DNA of 64,000 nucleotides, taken from Mycobacterium sp. BK086 (GTDB lineage Bacteria > Actinomycetota > Actinomycetes > Mycobacteriales > Mycobacteriaceae). The notes under the pieces were generated by a model. That model had not been told where the DNA came from. It was given only the letters and a program-made list of their open reading frames with translations, and made no database searches. Numbering within the stretch: position 1 is the stretch's first letter; every line of letters starts with the position of its first letter. Both the position numbers and the translations under genes were made by a program. Below are positions 41,371 through 49,847 of this stretch, piece by piece. The stretch is from contig SNWL01000007.1 in assembly GCA_004362315.1 (NCBI GenBank), positions 186,001 through 250,000 on the forward strand, read 5' to 3'.

Positions 41371-42434
41371 GACACCTTCCCGTCGTTTTCCGGAGCACCC
41401 CACTTGCGCCGCACCGCCTCCCACGGATTGCCGTAACCGGGCGGTTGGCCGCGGTACGGCGACTGGCGTTTGAGGAACTCGCGGGCCACGGGCGCGATGA
41501 CCCGGAACGCGTACCGCTTCCAGCCCACCTTGTCGGCGGTCTCGGTCAGCATGTCCGGCCACGAGTAATGCTGATGCTTGAGCACGGCCTGGGCGGTCGC
41601 CGAGTCCATCCAGTCGGTGGCGAACCAGCCGCCGTCGTCGTTCGGGTCGCCCTTGCGTCCCGGCGGCAGCGCCCCGACCAGCCCCATGGCCGCAGACGTC
41701 GCCGACCCGATCTCGCCCTGCCGCAGCCGGTGGCTGTCGTCGCCCCCGATCAGCAGGGTCTGGCCCAGGACGTCGGCCGTGGTGGCCGCGGCGAACGCGA
41801 ACGCCACGTCGCGGACGTCCACGGTCTGCAGCCGTCCATCGGTGGGCAGCACGCCCTCGAAGAAGATCAGATTGGGGTCCATGCCCAGGTTGGGTTCGGT
41901 GGTCAGCACGCCGCCCAGCCGCAGGATCACCCAGTCCAGACTCGACGCCCGCACCAACGCCTCGGCCTCGACCTTGTGCTTGCCGTAGTTGTCGTACGGG
42001 TTCACCGGCGTCTCGGCGGTCAGCACATCGGTGATCGTGTAGGGGTTGCGCGGCCCGTAGACGGCGATGCTCGACGCCTGCACCAGGCGCGGCGGTTTCG
42101 CTTGTGCCTCAGCGGCTTTCACCAGGTTCGCGGTTGCGCCCACGTTTACCTTGTAGGCCAACCCTGGCTTGGCGTAACACAGCGGCGGAATCACCGCGGC
42201 CAGATGGATGACCGCGGCGGGGGACACCACCGCCAGCAGCGATTCGACCGCGGCCGGGTCGGTGAGATCGGCCCAGCGCACCTGCACTCCGGACGGCAGG
42301 TCGGCGGCGGCCTTGCGGTTCGCCTCGGTCTCGAGGTCGGTGGCCACCACACGACGGCCGGCGCTCGCCAACTGCTTGACCGTCGCGCTTCCCACCAACC
42401 CGAATGCGCCGGTTACCAGCACAGCGTCGGACAT
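41367..42434 (-). CDS. NAD-dependent epimerase/dehydratase (extended SDR)
   Basis: A protein of 355 residues. It has the extended-SDR cofactor motif GAFGLVGSA (about 8-16), the active-site Ser in ASSIAVYGPRN and YGKHK as the Y-x-x-x-K pair. The C-terminal third (HQHYSWPDMLTETADKVGWKRYAFR) is unlike sugar epimerases and closer to 3-beta-HSD-like mycobacterial proteins. AAGGGGG precedes the ATG; a TTG one codon upstream is possible. It is the first gene of a three-gene unit behind a KstR-type operator. Steroid or hydroxy-acid dehydrogenation is inferred from that. Confidence 0.85.
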   Translation of the reverse strand: MSDAVLVTGAFGLVGSATVKQLASAGRRVVATDLETEANRKAAADLPSGVQVRWADLTDPAAVESLLAVVSPAAVIHLAAVIPPLCYAKPGLAYKVNVGATANLVKAAEAQAKPPRLVQASSIAVYGPRNPYTITDVLTAETPVNPYDNYGKHKVEAEALVRASSLDWVILRLGGVLTTEPNLGMDPNLIFFEGVLPTDGRLQTVDVRDVAFAFAAATTADVLGQTLLIGGDDSHRLRQGEIGSATSAAMGLVGALPPGRKGDPNDDGGWFATDWMDSATAQAVLKHQHYSWPDMLTETADKVGWKRYAFRVIAPVAREFLKRQSPYRGQPPGYGNPWEAVRRKWGAPENDGKVS

Positions 42435-42444
42435 CAAGCCCCCT

Positions 42445-43338
42445 TCATCGCGGTTCTGGAACGCGTTCTAGTGAAGCATGGCGCCTCACGCAGCGGAAAC
42501 CTATATGGCTCATACCGGTGTCGACCATCTGTGGACGGCGTGCGGCGGGCCGGTAGCGCATGCAGTAGCTGTCCGCGCACAAGAACGAGCCACCCTTGAC
42601 GACCTTGCGCGGGACCCTGAACTGAGGCTGCGCGGGGTCGTAGCTGGCGGCCTCGGTCCCGCCATACCAGTCGGTGGTCCATTCCCAGACGTTGCCCGCC
42701 ATGTCGAACAGGCCGTAGGCGTTGGGCGGGAAGCTGCCGACATCGGCGGTCCGCCCGTAGCCGGGTTCGGGGCGCCACGGGAATTCGCCGTGCCAGTAGT
42801 TCGCCAGCCGCTCGCCGGGTCTTTCGGGTTGCTCGCCCCACGTGTAGGCGGCCTGGTCCAGGCCCCCGCGGGCCGCCGTCTCCCACTCCGCTTCGGTGGG
42901 CAAGGCCAGCCCCGCCCACGTCGCGTACGCCTGCGCGTCCTCGAAGGCGACGTGTACGACGGGATGCGCGGCCCGTTTGTCGATCGACGAGTTCGGGCCC
43001 CGCGGGTGCCGCCACGACGCGCCGGGTGTCCAGGTCCACCACTGGCTGAGGTGGCGCAGGTCGACGGGTCCGCTGGTGCGGTGGAACACCATCGAGCCGG
43101 GTTGCAGGTTCGCGGCGGGCGCGCCCGGATAGTCGGCAGGGTTCAACGGCCGCTCTGCCACGGTGAGATAGCCGGTGGCCGCGACGAATTCGGCGAAATC
43201 GGCGTTGGTGACCTGGCGAGCCTGGATCGAGAAGCCGTCGACCGTGACGGAATGCGCCGGAGCTTCTTCGGGGTAGTGCCGGTCGGACCCCAGCACGACG
43301 GTCTGGCCAGGGATCCGGATCAGCTCGGGCTCAGTCAC
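42445..43338 (-). CDS. Formylglycine-generating enzyme family protein (sulfatase maturase)
   Basis: A protein of 297 residues. It matches the FGE-sulfatase domain: VTNADFAEFVAATGY, PVVHVAFEDAQAYATWAG, LPTEAEWETAARGG, YGLFDMAGNVWEWTTDWY. Both active-site cysteines are present, Cys254 and Cys259 in GGSFLCADSYCMRYRPAARR, with the five-residue spacing of known FGEs that bind copper and oxidise a sulfatase cysteine to formylglycine. The GTG at 43338 lies 8 bp inside the end of the HAD gene. Sulfatase, HAD and FGE genes follow one another on one strand, so the neighbouring sulfatase is the obvious client. Confidence 0.9.
   Translation of the reverse strand: MTEPELIRIPGQTVVLGSDRHYPEEAPAHSVTVDGFSIQARQVTNADFAEFVAATGYLTVAERPLNPADYPGAPAANLQPGSMVFHRTSGPVDLRHLSQWWTWTPGASWRHPRGPNSSIDKRAAHPVVHVAFEDAQAYATWAGLALPTEAEWETAARGGLDQAAYTWGEQPERPGERLANYWHGEFPWRPEPGYGRTADVGSFPPNAYGLFDMAGNVWEWTTDWYGGTEAASYDPAQPQFRVPRKVVKGGSFLCADSYCMRYRPAARRPQMVDTGMSHIGFRCVRRHASLERVPEPR
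42457..42470 (-). promoter_or_regulatory. KstR-type operator in front of the epimerase-SDR unit
   Basis: TGGAACGCGTTCTA matches the KstR consensus TNNAACNNGTTNNA at every defined base, within the larger near-palindrome CTGGAACGCGTTCTAG. It ends 23 bp upstream of the epimerase ATG and lies inside the last codons of the formylglycine-generating enzyme gene. Confidence 0.7.
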
Positions 43339-44227
43339 CGAAGACGGTTCGCCAGTCGTCGCGCATACTGGCCCGGGTCCAGCCGAATTTCTCGGCATGG
43401 TCCAGAGCCTTCTCCGCGCCTGCGGTGTAGGCGAATTCGCGCTCAGCGTCGTCGTGGCAGACGAGCATCGCCAGTGACGGTCCGGCCCCCGCCACGGTGT
43501 ACTGCAGCATCTCGATATCGCCGTTCGAGTTACCCACCGCGAGGATCGGCCGCCGGCCCACCCGCCCCCAGATCCGGACCGGCTTGACCGGGCCGTCGTT
43601 GAGGAATTCGGGTTGCGCGGTGGTCAGCAGTTCGCCGTTCTGGAAGATCAATCCGACCGAACTGCCGATCACCCGCTCGGGTGGAACCCCATACATCGCT
43701 GTCGTGACCGGTCGCATGAAGTCGCGGCCCCCACCGGAGACGATGTAGTTGGTGAAGCCGAACGACTCGAGGTAGCGCAACAACTCGACCATCGGCCGGT
43801 ACCCGCATGCGGTGTACGCCCGACCCAGCGACGGGTGCTTCGCCTCGGCGAAGAATGCGCTCACCCTGGCGGCGTGCTCCTCGGTGCTGATCGTCGCGTT
43901 GGCCGAAAGTACGGCCCCGGCAAGTAGTTTGAGATCCGAGTCGTCACCGTTGTAGTGCTTGGTGACGGCGTCCCCGAACCAGTGGAGGTCGCCGGCGGCC
44001 GCCGCGGCGTACGGCTGCTTGTCGCCGAGCGCGGGGTCGGCGGCCACCTGTTCGGCAATCCGGCGCACCAGAAAGTCGAGCTGGATGTAGGCCGGCTTCT
44101 CACACCACAATGTGCCGTCGTTGTCGAACACGGCGACGCGTTCCTCGGGTGCCACCGAATCGGCTGCGCGGGCTACGAATTCAACGAGCGCCGACTTCGT
44201 GGGGCCGTCGTGCCACGAGTCCAGCAT
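43331..44227 (-). CDS. HAD-superfamily hydrolase (phosphatase-like)
   Basis: A protein of 298 residues. HAD motif I is VFDNDGTLW (nucleophile and acid aspartates, about 34-42), motif II is the serine in YIVSGGG, and motifs III/IV are in ILAVGNSNGDIEML. An alpha-helical cap lies between motifs I and II. It resembles SerB-like phosphatases that release phosphate from small molecules, but mycobacterial members beside sulfatases have not been characterised as far as I know. It starts directly after the sulfatase stop and its end overlaps the FGE start, so all three genes form one operon. Confidence 0.85.
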   Translation of the reverse strand: MLDSWHDGPTKSALVEFVARAADSVAPEERVAVFDNDGTLWCEKPAYIQLDFLVRRIAEQVAADPALGDKQPYAAAAAGDLHWFGDAVTKHYNGDDSDLKLLAGAVLSANATISTEEHAARVSAFFAEAKHPSLGRAYTACGYRPMVELLRYLESFGFTNYIVSGGGRDFMRPVTTAMYGVPPERVIGSSVGLIFQNGELLTTAQPEFLNDGPVKPVRIWGRVGRRPILAVGNSNGDIEMLQYTVAGAGPSLAMLVCHDDAEREFAYTAGAEKALDHAEKFGWTRASMRDDWRTVFGD

Positions 44228-45769
44228 CTAGTCGGCAGCCAAGAATTCGTCGAGCTTCTTGACGATCTGGTCGATGCTGAAGCTGGCCGGTGGGTGTCGC
44301 GGCGGAAACTCCTTGAACGTGTCCAGGAACGCCGCGGCCATGGCGGTCGCGTAGAAGGCGAAGAAGTCTCGCCGGAGGAACCACTCGTAGTACGTGTTCG
44401 ACGTGATGTCGGCGTACTCGAACGGGTCGGTGCGCAGGTTGAACAACTTCGGCACCCGCAGTTCGGTGAACGGCTCCGCCCAGATCTGCAGCGTGCCTTG
44501 GCATCGTTGTTCGGCGAACACGATCTTCCAGTTCTCGAATCGCATCGCAACCATCTGGGCGTCGTCGTTGAAATAGAAGAAGCCGCGGCGCGGACTGTGC
44601 TCGACCTCGCCCATCAGGTACGGCATCAGGTTGAACCCGTCGATGTGTACCTTGTACTCGATATCGCCGATCTGATAGCCCTTGCGCAGCTTGTCGCTGA
44701 CGTCGGGGTCGCCCGCGGCGGCCAGCAGCGTGGGCAGCCAGTCGTGGTGCTGGATGATGTCGTTGGAAACGCTGCCCGCCTTGATCTTTCCCGGCCAGCG
44801 GATCATCTCCGGAACCCGGTACGCGCCTTCCCAGTTGGTGTTCTTCTCGCTGCGGAAGGGTGTTGTGCCAGCGTCCGGCCACGAGTTGCGGTGCGGGCCG
44901 TTGTCGGTGGAGTAGATGACGATGGTGTCGTCGGCGATGCCGAGCTCGTCGAGCGCGTCGAGCACCGTCCCCACGTTCTTGTCGTGGTCGATCATCGCGT
45001 CGTGGTACTCGGACTGCCAGAGCCCGGCCTGCCCTCGGCTCTCGGGTTTCACATGCGTGTAGAGGTGCATGTGGGTGAAATTGCACCACACGAAGAACGG
45101 GTTGCCGGCCTCATGCTGGCGCTTGATGTACTCGACGGTGCGATCGGCGATGTCGTCGTCGATGGTTTCCATGCGCTTGGCGGTCAGCGGCCCGGTGTCC
45201 ACGATGGTCTGTTTGCCCACTGGACCGAATTTCTCGTCATCGGGTTCTGTCGACACCTCGTCGAGGGCCTTGCAGTCCATCACCCCGCGCGGCAGCGCCT
45301 TCTCGTACAGACGCGGGAACTGATCCTTGTGCGGGTAGTCGAACTGCTCAGGTTCTTCCTCGGCGTTGAGGTGGTAGAGGTTGCCGTAGAACTCGTCGAA
45401 GCCGTGCACGGTCGGCAGGTACTTGTTCAGATCGCCGAAGTGGTTCTTGCCGAACTGGCCGGTGGCGTAACCCAGCGGCTTGAGCAATTCGGCGATGGTC
45501 GGGTCTTCGGCGGCCCAGCCGATGTCGACGCCGGGGACCCCGACTTTGCTCATGCCGGTCCGGTACACACTTTGGCCGCTGATGAATGCTGCTCGTCCGG
45601 CCGTGCAGCTCTGCTCGCCGTAGGAGTCGGTGAAGCGCATGCCTTCGTTGGCGATGCGGTCGATGTTGGGCGTGCGATAGCCCATGATTCCGTCGCTGTA
45701 ACAGCTGAGGTTGGTGATCCCGATGTCGTCGCCCCAGATGACCAAGATATTGGGCTTGCCGTCAGGCAT
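44228..45769 (-). CDS. Arylsulfatase-type sulfatase with C-x-A-x-R signature
   Basis: A protein of 513 residues. The formylglycine site is Cys55 in SCTAGRAAF (C-T-A-G-R, so Ala at the usual Pro position), with Arg59. Metal ligands are in ILVIWGDDIG (Asp14, Asp15) and YSTDNGPH, and the lysine/histidine pair follows in GKNHFGDL. There is no signal peptide, so it is cytoplasmic and would act on an imported or internal sulfate ester. AGGAGG lies 7 nt before the ATG. The operon continues with HAD and FGE genes. An aryl, alkyl or steroid sulfate is possible. Confidence 0.9.
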   Translation of the reverse strand: MPDGKPNILVIWGDDIGITNLSCYSDGIMGYRTPNIDRIANEGMRFTDSYGEQSCTAGRAAFISGQSVYRTGMSKVGVPGVDIGWAAEDPTIAELLKPLGYATGQFGKNHFGDLNKYLPTVHGFDEFYGNLYHLNAEEEPEQFDYPHKDQFPRLYEKALPRGVMDCKALDEVSTEPDDEKFGPVGKQTIVDTGPLTAKRMETIDDDIADRTVEYIKRQHEAGNPFFVWCNFTHMHLYTHVKPESRGQAGLWQSEYHDAMIDHDKNVGTVLDALDELGIADDTIVIYSTDNGPHRNSWPDAGTTPFRSEKNTNWEGAYRVPEMIRWPGKIKAGSVSNDIIQHHDWLPTLLAAAGDPDVSDKLRKGYQIGDIEYKVHIDGFNLMPYLMGEVEHSPRRGFFYFNDDAQMVAMRFENWKIVFAEQRCQGTLQIWAEPFTELRVPKLFNLRTDPFEYADITSNTYYEWFLRRDFFAFYATAMAAAFLDTFKEFPPRHPPASFSIDQIVKKLDEFLAAD

Positions 45770-45863
45770 GAGGTGCCTCCTGGTTGGTCGAATCCCCGCG
45801 TGCTGCCAACGCTATTCGCATCGAAGGTCGGCTGTCACGGTTCTGCGCGTTCTCAACGCTCGC

Positions 45864-45869
45864 TACGCT
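45864..45869 (+). promoter_or_regulatory. Candidate -10 element (TACGCT) of the lipoprotein gene
   Basis: TACGCT lies 7 nt before the ATG at 45877. On the opposite strand a GTGACA/TAGCGT pair with an 18-nt spacer could serve the divergent sulfatase operon. Confidence 0.4.
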
Positions 45870-45876
45870 CGGAACC

Positions 45877-46296
45877 ATGGTGAGGCGACGTGGCCTGGTG
45901 GTGCTCGTGCTTGGCGTGGCGTTGGCGGGCTGCGGTGCTCACGGCGCGCACGCACCCGTCACAACCGCAGCCGGCGGCGCGGTCATCCTCAACGATGTCT
46001 CTGTCAATACCGTGCTGGACGCGATCGCGAAAGCGAACTTGCCTGCGGTGAATGCCCACGACGTGACGTCGACGACGTGTCCGGAGGCGGGCTGCGTGCA
46101 GGCGACCGACACCGACACCCTGTCGATCCTGAAGTTCCCCAGCACCGGACGCGCAGAGCTCTACGCCGCTGCGGTTCCTGAGATGTTGCAGGTCGAAGAC
46201 ATCGTCGTGGTCTTCGCCCCGACGCTCACCGGCGAGCAGAAGGCCGCGTACGGGCAGGTGGTCAAAGACGTGATGTTGACACCTGCCCACCCATAG
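45877..46296 (+). CDS. Putative lipoprotein, 139 aa
   Basis: A protein of 139 residues. The signal peptide (MVRRRGLVVLVLGVALAGC) ends in a lipobox LAGC, so the cysteine at about 19 would be lipid-modified and the protein anchored outside the membrane. The mature part is small, with two further cysteines (TTCPEAGC) that may pair. The domain is not recognised. It is divergent from the sulfatase operon and lies 16 bp upstream of the DUF1214 gene, so it may head that operon. The ATG is chosen for a -10 hexamer at leaderless distance; a GTG follows it. Confidence 0.78.
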   Translation: MVRRRGLVVLVLGVALAGCGAHGAHAPVTTAAGGAVILNDVSVNTVLDAIAKANLPAVNAHDVTSTTCPEAGCVQATDTDTLSILKFPSTGRAELYAAAVPEMLQVEDIVVVFAPTLTGEQKAAYGQVVKDVMLTPAHP

Positions 46297-46312
46297 ATAA
46301 CACTCGTTTCCG

Positions 46313-47341
46313 ATGGATGCGGCAGACGGCTGGACACGCCTGATCGACGGCCTTCGTGATGCCGGGAAGAAGCTCGACGAGCTCACCGCCGGCCTCGACC
46401 CTCGGGAACGTGAAGACGGGTTCCGAGCTCTGTTCCGCGCCTTGAACAACCTGACCGGTCGGTTCGAAAGTGATTCCGACACACCGGAGTTGATGCCGTT
46501 CAACGGCTGGCGTGAGAAGTTCTTCATGGACAACCCCGACTATCGGTATTGGATCACCGACATCCGGGATGACCGCGCCTACCGCATCACCGGCAACGTC
46601 GGCGACTCCCGGTACCAGTCGATCACGGTCTACTCCGGCACCCTGGCCACGGCCGCCGCGGTGGCCCGCGTCGACACCGACGGCCTGGTGATCGACGCCG
46701 ATGGCACCTTCGAGTTGGCGCTGGACGTACCCGCGGGTGCGACGTCGGTGTGGGTGCGCTACATCCACGACGTCGTCGACCCGCAGCGCCCAGGATGGTG
46801 CCGGATCGACACGGTGAATCCACCCGTCTCGGCCCCGCAGCCCGATCCCGCGGACCTCAAGCGCCGACTCTCGCAGCTCGGCGCGTTCATGGCGCAGATC
46901 CCGACCGTGTATCAGTTCTCGGTTGTCGAGGACGTCGCTGCGCCGAACGCCGTGCGGCACTGGTCGGCAATGACGGGCGGTGCGGCCTTCACCGAACCCG
47001 GTATCGAATACGTGCGCGGGGCGTGGAACCTCGACGAGGGGGAGGCGCTCGCCATTGAAGGCGCCGTGCCAGAGTGCCGGCACTGGAACATCGTGCTCTA
47101 CAGCCGATTTCTGAACTCTCTCGACTACCGGCATCGGGTCGTGTGCCGCACCGGAGCGACCAGCACGGTGTCGGACGGGCGCTTTCGCTTCGCACTCGCC
47201 GAGCACGATCCCGGCATCGACGGCTACGACTGGCTCGACACCGAGGGTCGGACGTTCGGCCTGTTCGTCATGCGGTTCCTGCAACCGCCGGGGGATCCAG
47301 AGCTGCCGACGGTTCGGCGGGTCAGGGTGGCCGAGCTATGA
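46313..47341 (+). CDS. DUF1214 domain protein
   Basis: A soluble protein of 342 residues. The C-terminal half carries DUF1214 features: the YEYVRGAWNL-like IEYVRGAWNLDEGEALAIEG, then CRHWNIVLYSRFLNSLDYRH and the final FGLFVMRFLQPP. The N-terminal half has NPDYRYWITDIRDDRAYRITGNVGD. No catalytic residue is known for the family; actinobacterial members often sit beside sulfotransferase-like genes. Its TGA overlaps the ATG of the sulfotransferase gene (ATGA), which couples their translation and suggests they act on the same compound. Confidence 0.83.
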   Translation: MDAADGWTRLIDGLRDAGKKLDELTAGLDPREREDGFRALFRALNNLTGRFESDSDTPELMPFNGWREKFFMDNPDYRYWITDIRDDRAYRITGNVGDSRYQSITVYSGTLATAAAVARVDTDGLVIDADGTFELALDVPAGATSVWVRYIHDVVDPQRPGWCRIDTVNPPVSAPQPDPADLKRRLSQLGAFMAQIPTVYQFSVVEDVAAPNAVRHWSAMTGGAAFTEPGIEYVRGAWNLDEGEALAIEGAVPECRHWNIVLYSRFLNSLDYRHRVVCRTGATSTVSDGRFRFALAEHDPGIDGYDWLDTEGRTFGLFVMRFLQPPGDPELPTVRRVRVAEL

Positions 47342-48507
47342 CGTGGACTCCTCCTGCCCGCACTCCCGTGGCGCTGCAGGTGTACGCGGCAGCGGAGAAG
47401 GATCGGTCCGAGCGGCCCGAGCAGTACCGGTTCGACGCCGAGGCGGTGATCAGGCGCGCCACCAAACACGGTGCCAGCGTTGATGATTTCGCTGACGGCT
47501 GGCGCGAGGGGCTCGACGTGTTCCTCGGCTCAGCCGAGCAGGATGCGAGGCTCAACGCCGTCGGCATCCGGATGGCACTGCAAGCCGCAGCCGGCCGGCT
47601 GACGGCCGGCGCCCAGATCGCCCAGTGCTTCCGGGACAATCCCGGCCTGCGGGAGACCCCACTCGCACCCCCGATCGTCATCGTCGGCGGCTGGCGCACC
47701 GGCACGACCTTCCTGTTCCGTCTCCTGGGTCGCGATCCACGGCTGCACGCCCCGCTGCCGGTCGAACTCGTGGCGCCCTGGTTGCCGCCGGACTCGGAGA
47801 TCACCTCTACCGCAAGCCAATTGCTGCACACCCTGAACCCGGATATGGCGTTCGTGCATCCGTCGGGACCGAATCTGCCCGAAGAGTGTGTGCTCGCGCT
47901 GGGCACCGATCTGCGGAACTGGGGCTTCACGTCGATGATGCGGCTGCCGTCCTATGCCGCCTGGCTTGCGGCTCAGGATTTCGCCGGATCCTACGCGCGG
48001 TATCGAGAGATACTGCAGCTCATTGGTTCTCGTGATGAGCGGCGGTTCGTCCTCAAGGCGCCTGCTCATACCGCGGAGCTGGATCACCTGGTCGAGGCGT
48101 TCCCCGGTGCGATCGTGGTGCAGATCCACCGCGACATCGTCGACACGTTGACCTCCGGTGCGACATTGTTCGGCGTGTACCGGGCGACCTACAGTGACGA
48201 TGTCGACGCAGAGGACGTCGGCCGTCAGCAGGTGGATCAGAGCGAGCTGTGGTTCCGCCGGGCCGCCGCCTTCCGGGCTTCCGCCACGAATACCTTTGTC
48301 GACCTGGACTATTCGATGCTGGTGAACGACACCGCCGCCTGTCTGGAGATGATCTACGCCGCGGCCGGTATGGAGCCGGTCGAGCGACCGGGCGAGTTCG
48401 TCGAGGCCTATCACGCCGCGCACCCGCGGGAGGCGCATGGCTATCAGCGCTGCACGCCAGAAGATTTCGGGCTTGATCCAGGTGAGCTGCGTGAGCGCTT
48501 CTCCTGA
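47338..48507 (+). CDS. Sulfotransferase-family protein
   Basis: A protein of 389 residues. The PAPS 5'-phosphosulfate loop is recognisable as VIVGGWRTGTTFLFRLL (about 113-129) and the 3'-phosphate region as VQIHRDIVDTLTSGATLF. FVLKAPAHTAELDHL corresponds to the core strand with the helix that follows. It would move sulfate from PAPS to a hydroxyl; the acceptor is unknown. It is coupled to the DUF1214 gene by a 4-bp overlap and its 3' end overlaps the TetR gene. A sulfatase operon lies 1.6 kb away on the opposite strand. Confidence 0.85.
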   Translation: MTWTPPARTPVALQVYAAAEKDRSERPEQYRFDAEAVIRRATKHGASVDDFADGWREGLDVFLGSAEQDARLNAVGIRMALQAAAGRLTAGAQIAQCFRDNPGLRETPLAPPIVIVGGWRTGTTFLFRLLGRDPRLHAPLPVELVAPWLPPDSEITSTASQLLHTLNPDMAFVHPSGPNLPEECVLALGTDLRNWGFTSMMRLPSYAAWLAAQDFAGSYARYREILQLIGSRDERRFVLKAPAHTAELDHLVEAFPGAIVVQIHRDIVDTLTSGATLFGVYRATYSDDVDAEDVGRQQVDQSELWFRRAAAFRASATNTFVDLDYSMLVNDTAACLEMIYAAAGMEPVERPGEFVEAYHAAHPREAHGYQRCTPEDFGLDPGELRERFS

Positions 48508-49084
48508 GGACCGGTGGCGGGGGACATCGTCTGACGAACGCGCCGGCGAGCGGCGGGAGCGCCTGATCGCTGCCTGCCACGAGATCGTCGGCACTGAGGG
48601 TGCTTCCGCGCTGGCGGTGCGGGCGGTGTGTCGCGCGGCAAACGTCAGCCCGCGGCACTTCTACGAGAGCTTCGACGACGCCGACGCATTGCTGCTGGCG
48701 ACGTACGAACGGGCCGTGCAGCAGCTTCGGGACGCGATCGGTGCCGCGGTGGCCGACTCAGGTGCGGCCGAGTTCGAGGATCGCTTGCGCACGGCGTTCG
48801 AAACGGCCGCCAATCATCTTGAGGCGCACCCGGAGTCCGGTCGAATCATCTTCCGGGAGGCGCTGACCAACGACGTCTTGCGCGCCCGCGGGGTGGTCGC
48901 GTTGCCCGCGTTTGTGGGAGGAATGCGGCCCCGCCGGCATCTGGACGCCACCCTGCTGTCCGGCGGGCTGGCTGCGGCTTTCATCGAATGGCTGTCCGGT
49001 ACCGGCAAGTTCACCCGCGACGAGCTGGTGACCTACTGCACGAAAGCGACTTTGACCCTGCTGTCGATGGAGCTACCAGAGTAA
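48491..49084 (+). CDS. TetR-family transcriptional regulator
   Basis: A protein of 197 residues. The N-terminal TetR HTH is at about 18-65: RRERLIAACHEIVGTEG, then ALAVRAVCRAANVSPRHFYESFDDADALL. The C-terminal half is the ligand-binding helical domain. The GTG at 48491 is chosen because AGGTGA lies 5 nt upstream; a GTG at 48482 is possible. The gene overlaps the end of the sulfotransferase gene by 17 bp and would be co-expressed with it, so it probably regulates this operon. No obvious operator palindrome was found upstream of 45877 or 46313. Confidence 0.87.
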   Translation: MSASPEDRWRGTSSDERAGERRERLIAACHEIVGTEGASALAVRAVCRAANVSPRHFYESFDDADALLLATYERAVQQLRDAIGAAVADSGAAEFEDRLRTAFETAANHLEAHPESGRIIFREALTNDVLRARGVVALPAFVGGMRPRRHLDATLLSGGLAAAFIEWLSGTGKFTRDELVTYCTKATLTLLSMELPE

Positions 49085-49094
49085 GGGGATTTCA

Positions 49095-49847
49095 ATGTTC
49101 GACGAAGAGATGTTCCAGCAGGCATTGGACCGCCCACGGCTGCAAGGGCATGTGCCCACGTACCTGGATTCCAATCGCGCCGAACCGATTCGGGTCTACC
49201 AGGAGCCCGAACTGCAGGCGATGACCAAACAATGGTTCGTGGATTTCGACCGCAAGCTCGAGCACTACAGCACGCAGTTCGGCACCGACCTGTCCTGGGT
49301 GATGACCTGGGCCAAGAAATACTGGTGGAGCTTCCTGGTCCGCGACATGGACCTCAACCACGAGCTGTACGCACCCGACATCCGCTACACCGACGTCACC
49401 ACCTTCGGCAGGACGATCGTGGGCATCGACGACTTCGTCACGTACAACTTCGCGTTCTTCGAGGCGATACCGGACTGGCGCTACGACCCGCTACCCGACC
49501 AGGTGTACCTCGACGTCACCCCGGAAGGCACTGTGCGAACAGTGATCCGCTACATCGGCAGTGGCCATTGGACCGGACCGCTGCGGCTCTATCCCTACGA
49601 CGATTCGGCGCCGTGCATCTATGGCAACGGCCGGTTCATCCAGGCCCCGGCCGTCGACCGCTACCACTTCAACGCCGACGGCTTGATGGAGGAGGGGGAG
49701 ACCCTCTACGACATCCTCGACGGACTGCAGCGCGGGGGAGTGCTCCCCAAGGACGACAGCTTGCTGTTCCACGGCATGTTCGCCGCGTCCCGCATACCCG
49801 TTGTGGCGCAGGCGGCGTGGCGGCGGCTGCGGGCGATGGCGTCCTAG
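49095..49847 (+). CDS. NTF2-like (SnoaL-type) protein
   Basis: A protein of 250 residues with an NTF2-like fold. A helical lead-in (about 35-75) precedes VRDMDLNHELYAPDIRYTDVTTFGRTIVG, FVTYNFAFFEAIPDWRYDPL and TVIRYIGSGHWTGPLRLY, a cone-shaped beta-sheet pattern. The family includes steroid isomerases, dehydratases and cyclases; no catalytic set is clear. AAGGGGAT lies 6 nt before the ATG. It is the last gene of the DUF1214-sulfotransferase-TetR run. Its stop overlaps the convergent 3-beta-HSD gene by 4 bp. Confidence 0.8.
   Translation: MFDEEMFQQALDRPRLQGHVPTYLDSNRAEPIRVYQEPELQAMTKQWFVDFDRKLEHYSTQFGTDLSWVMTWAKKYWWSFLVRDMDLNHELYAPDIRYTDVTTFGRTIVGIDDFVTYNFAFFEAIPDWRYDPLPDQVYLDVTPEGTVRTVIRYIGSGHWTGPLRLYPYDDSAPCIYGNGRFIQAPAVDRYHFNADGLMEEGETLYDILDGLQRGGVLPKDDSLLFHGMFAASRIPVVAQAAWRRLRAMAS

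Noticed and set aside
40597-41398. A second minus-strand frame across the SDR gene with dense Arg/Gly
   Set aside because: The SDR frame has all catalytic motifs; the other frame is a shadow without any motif.
46296-46312. AACACTCGTT before the DUF1214 gene as a third KstR-type box
   Set aside because: The spacing between AAC and GTT is 4 nt, not 2, and the outer T/A positions do not fit.
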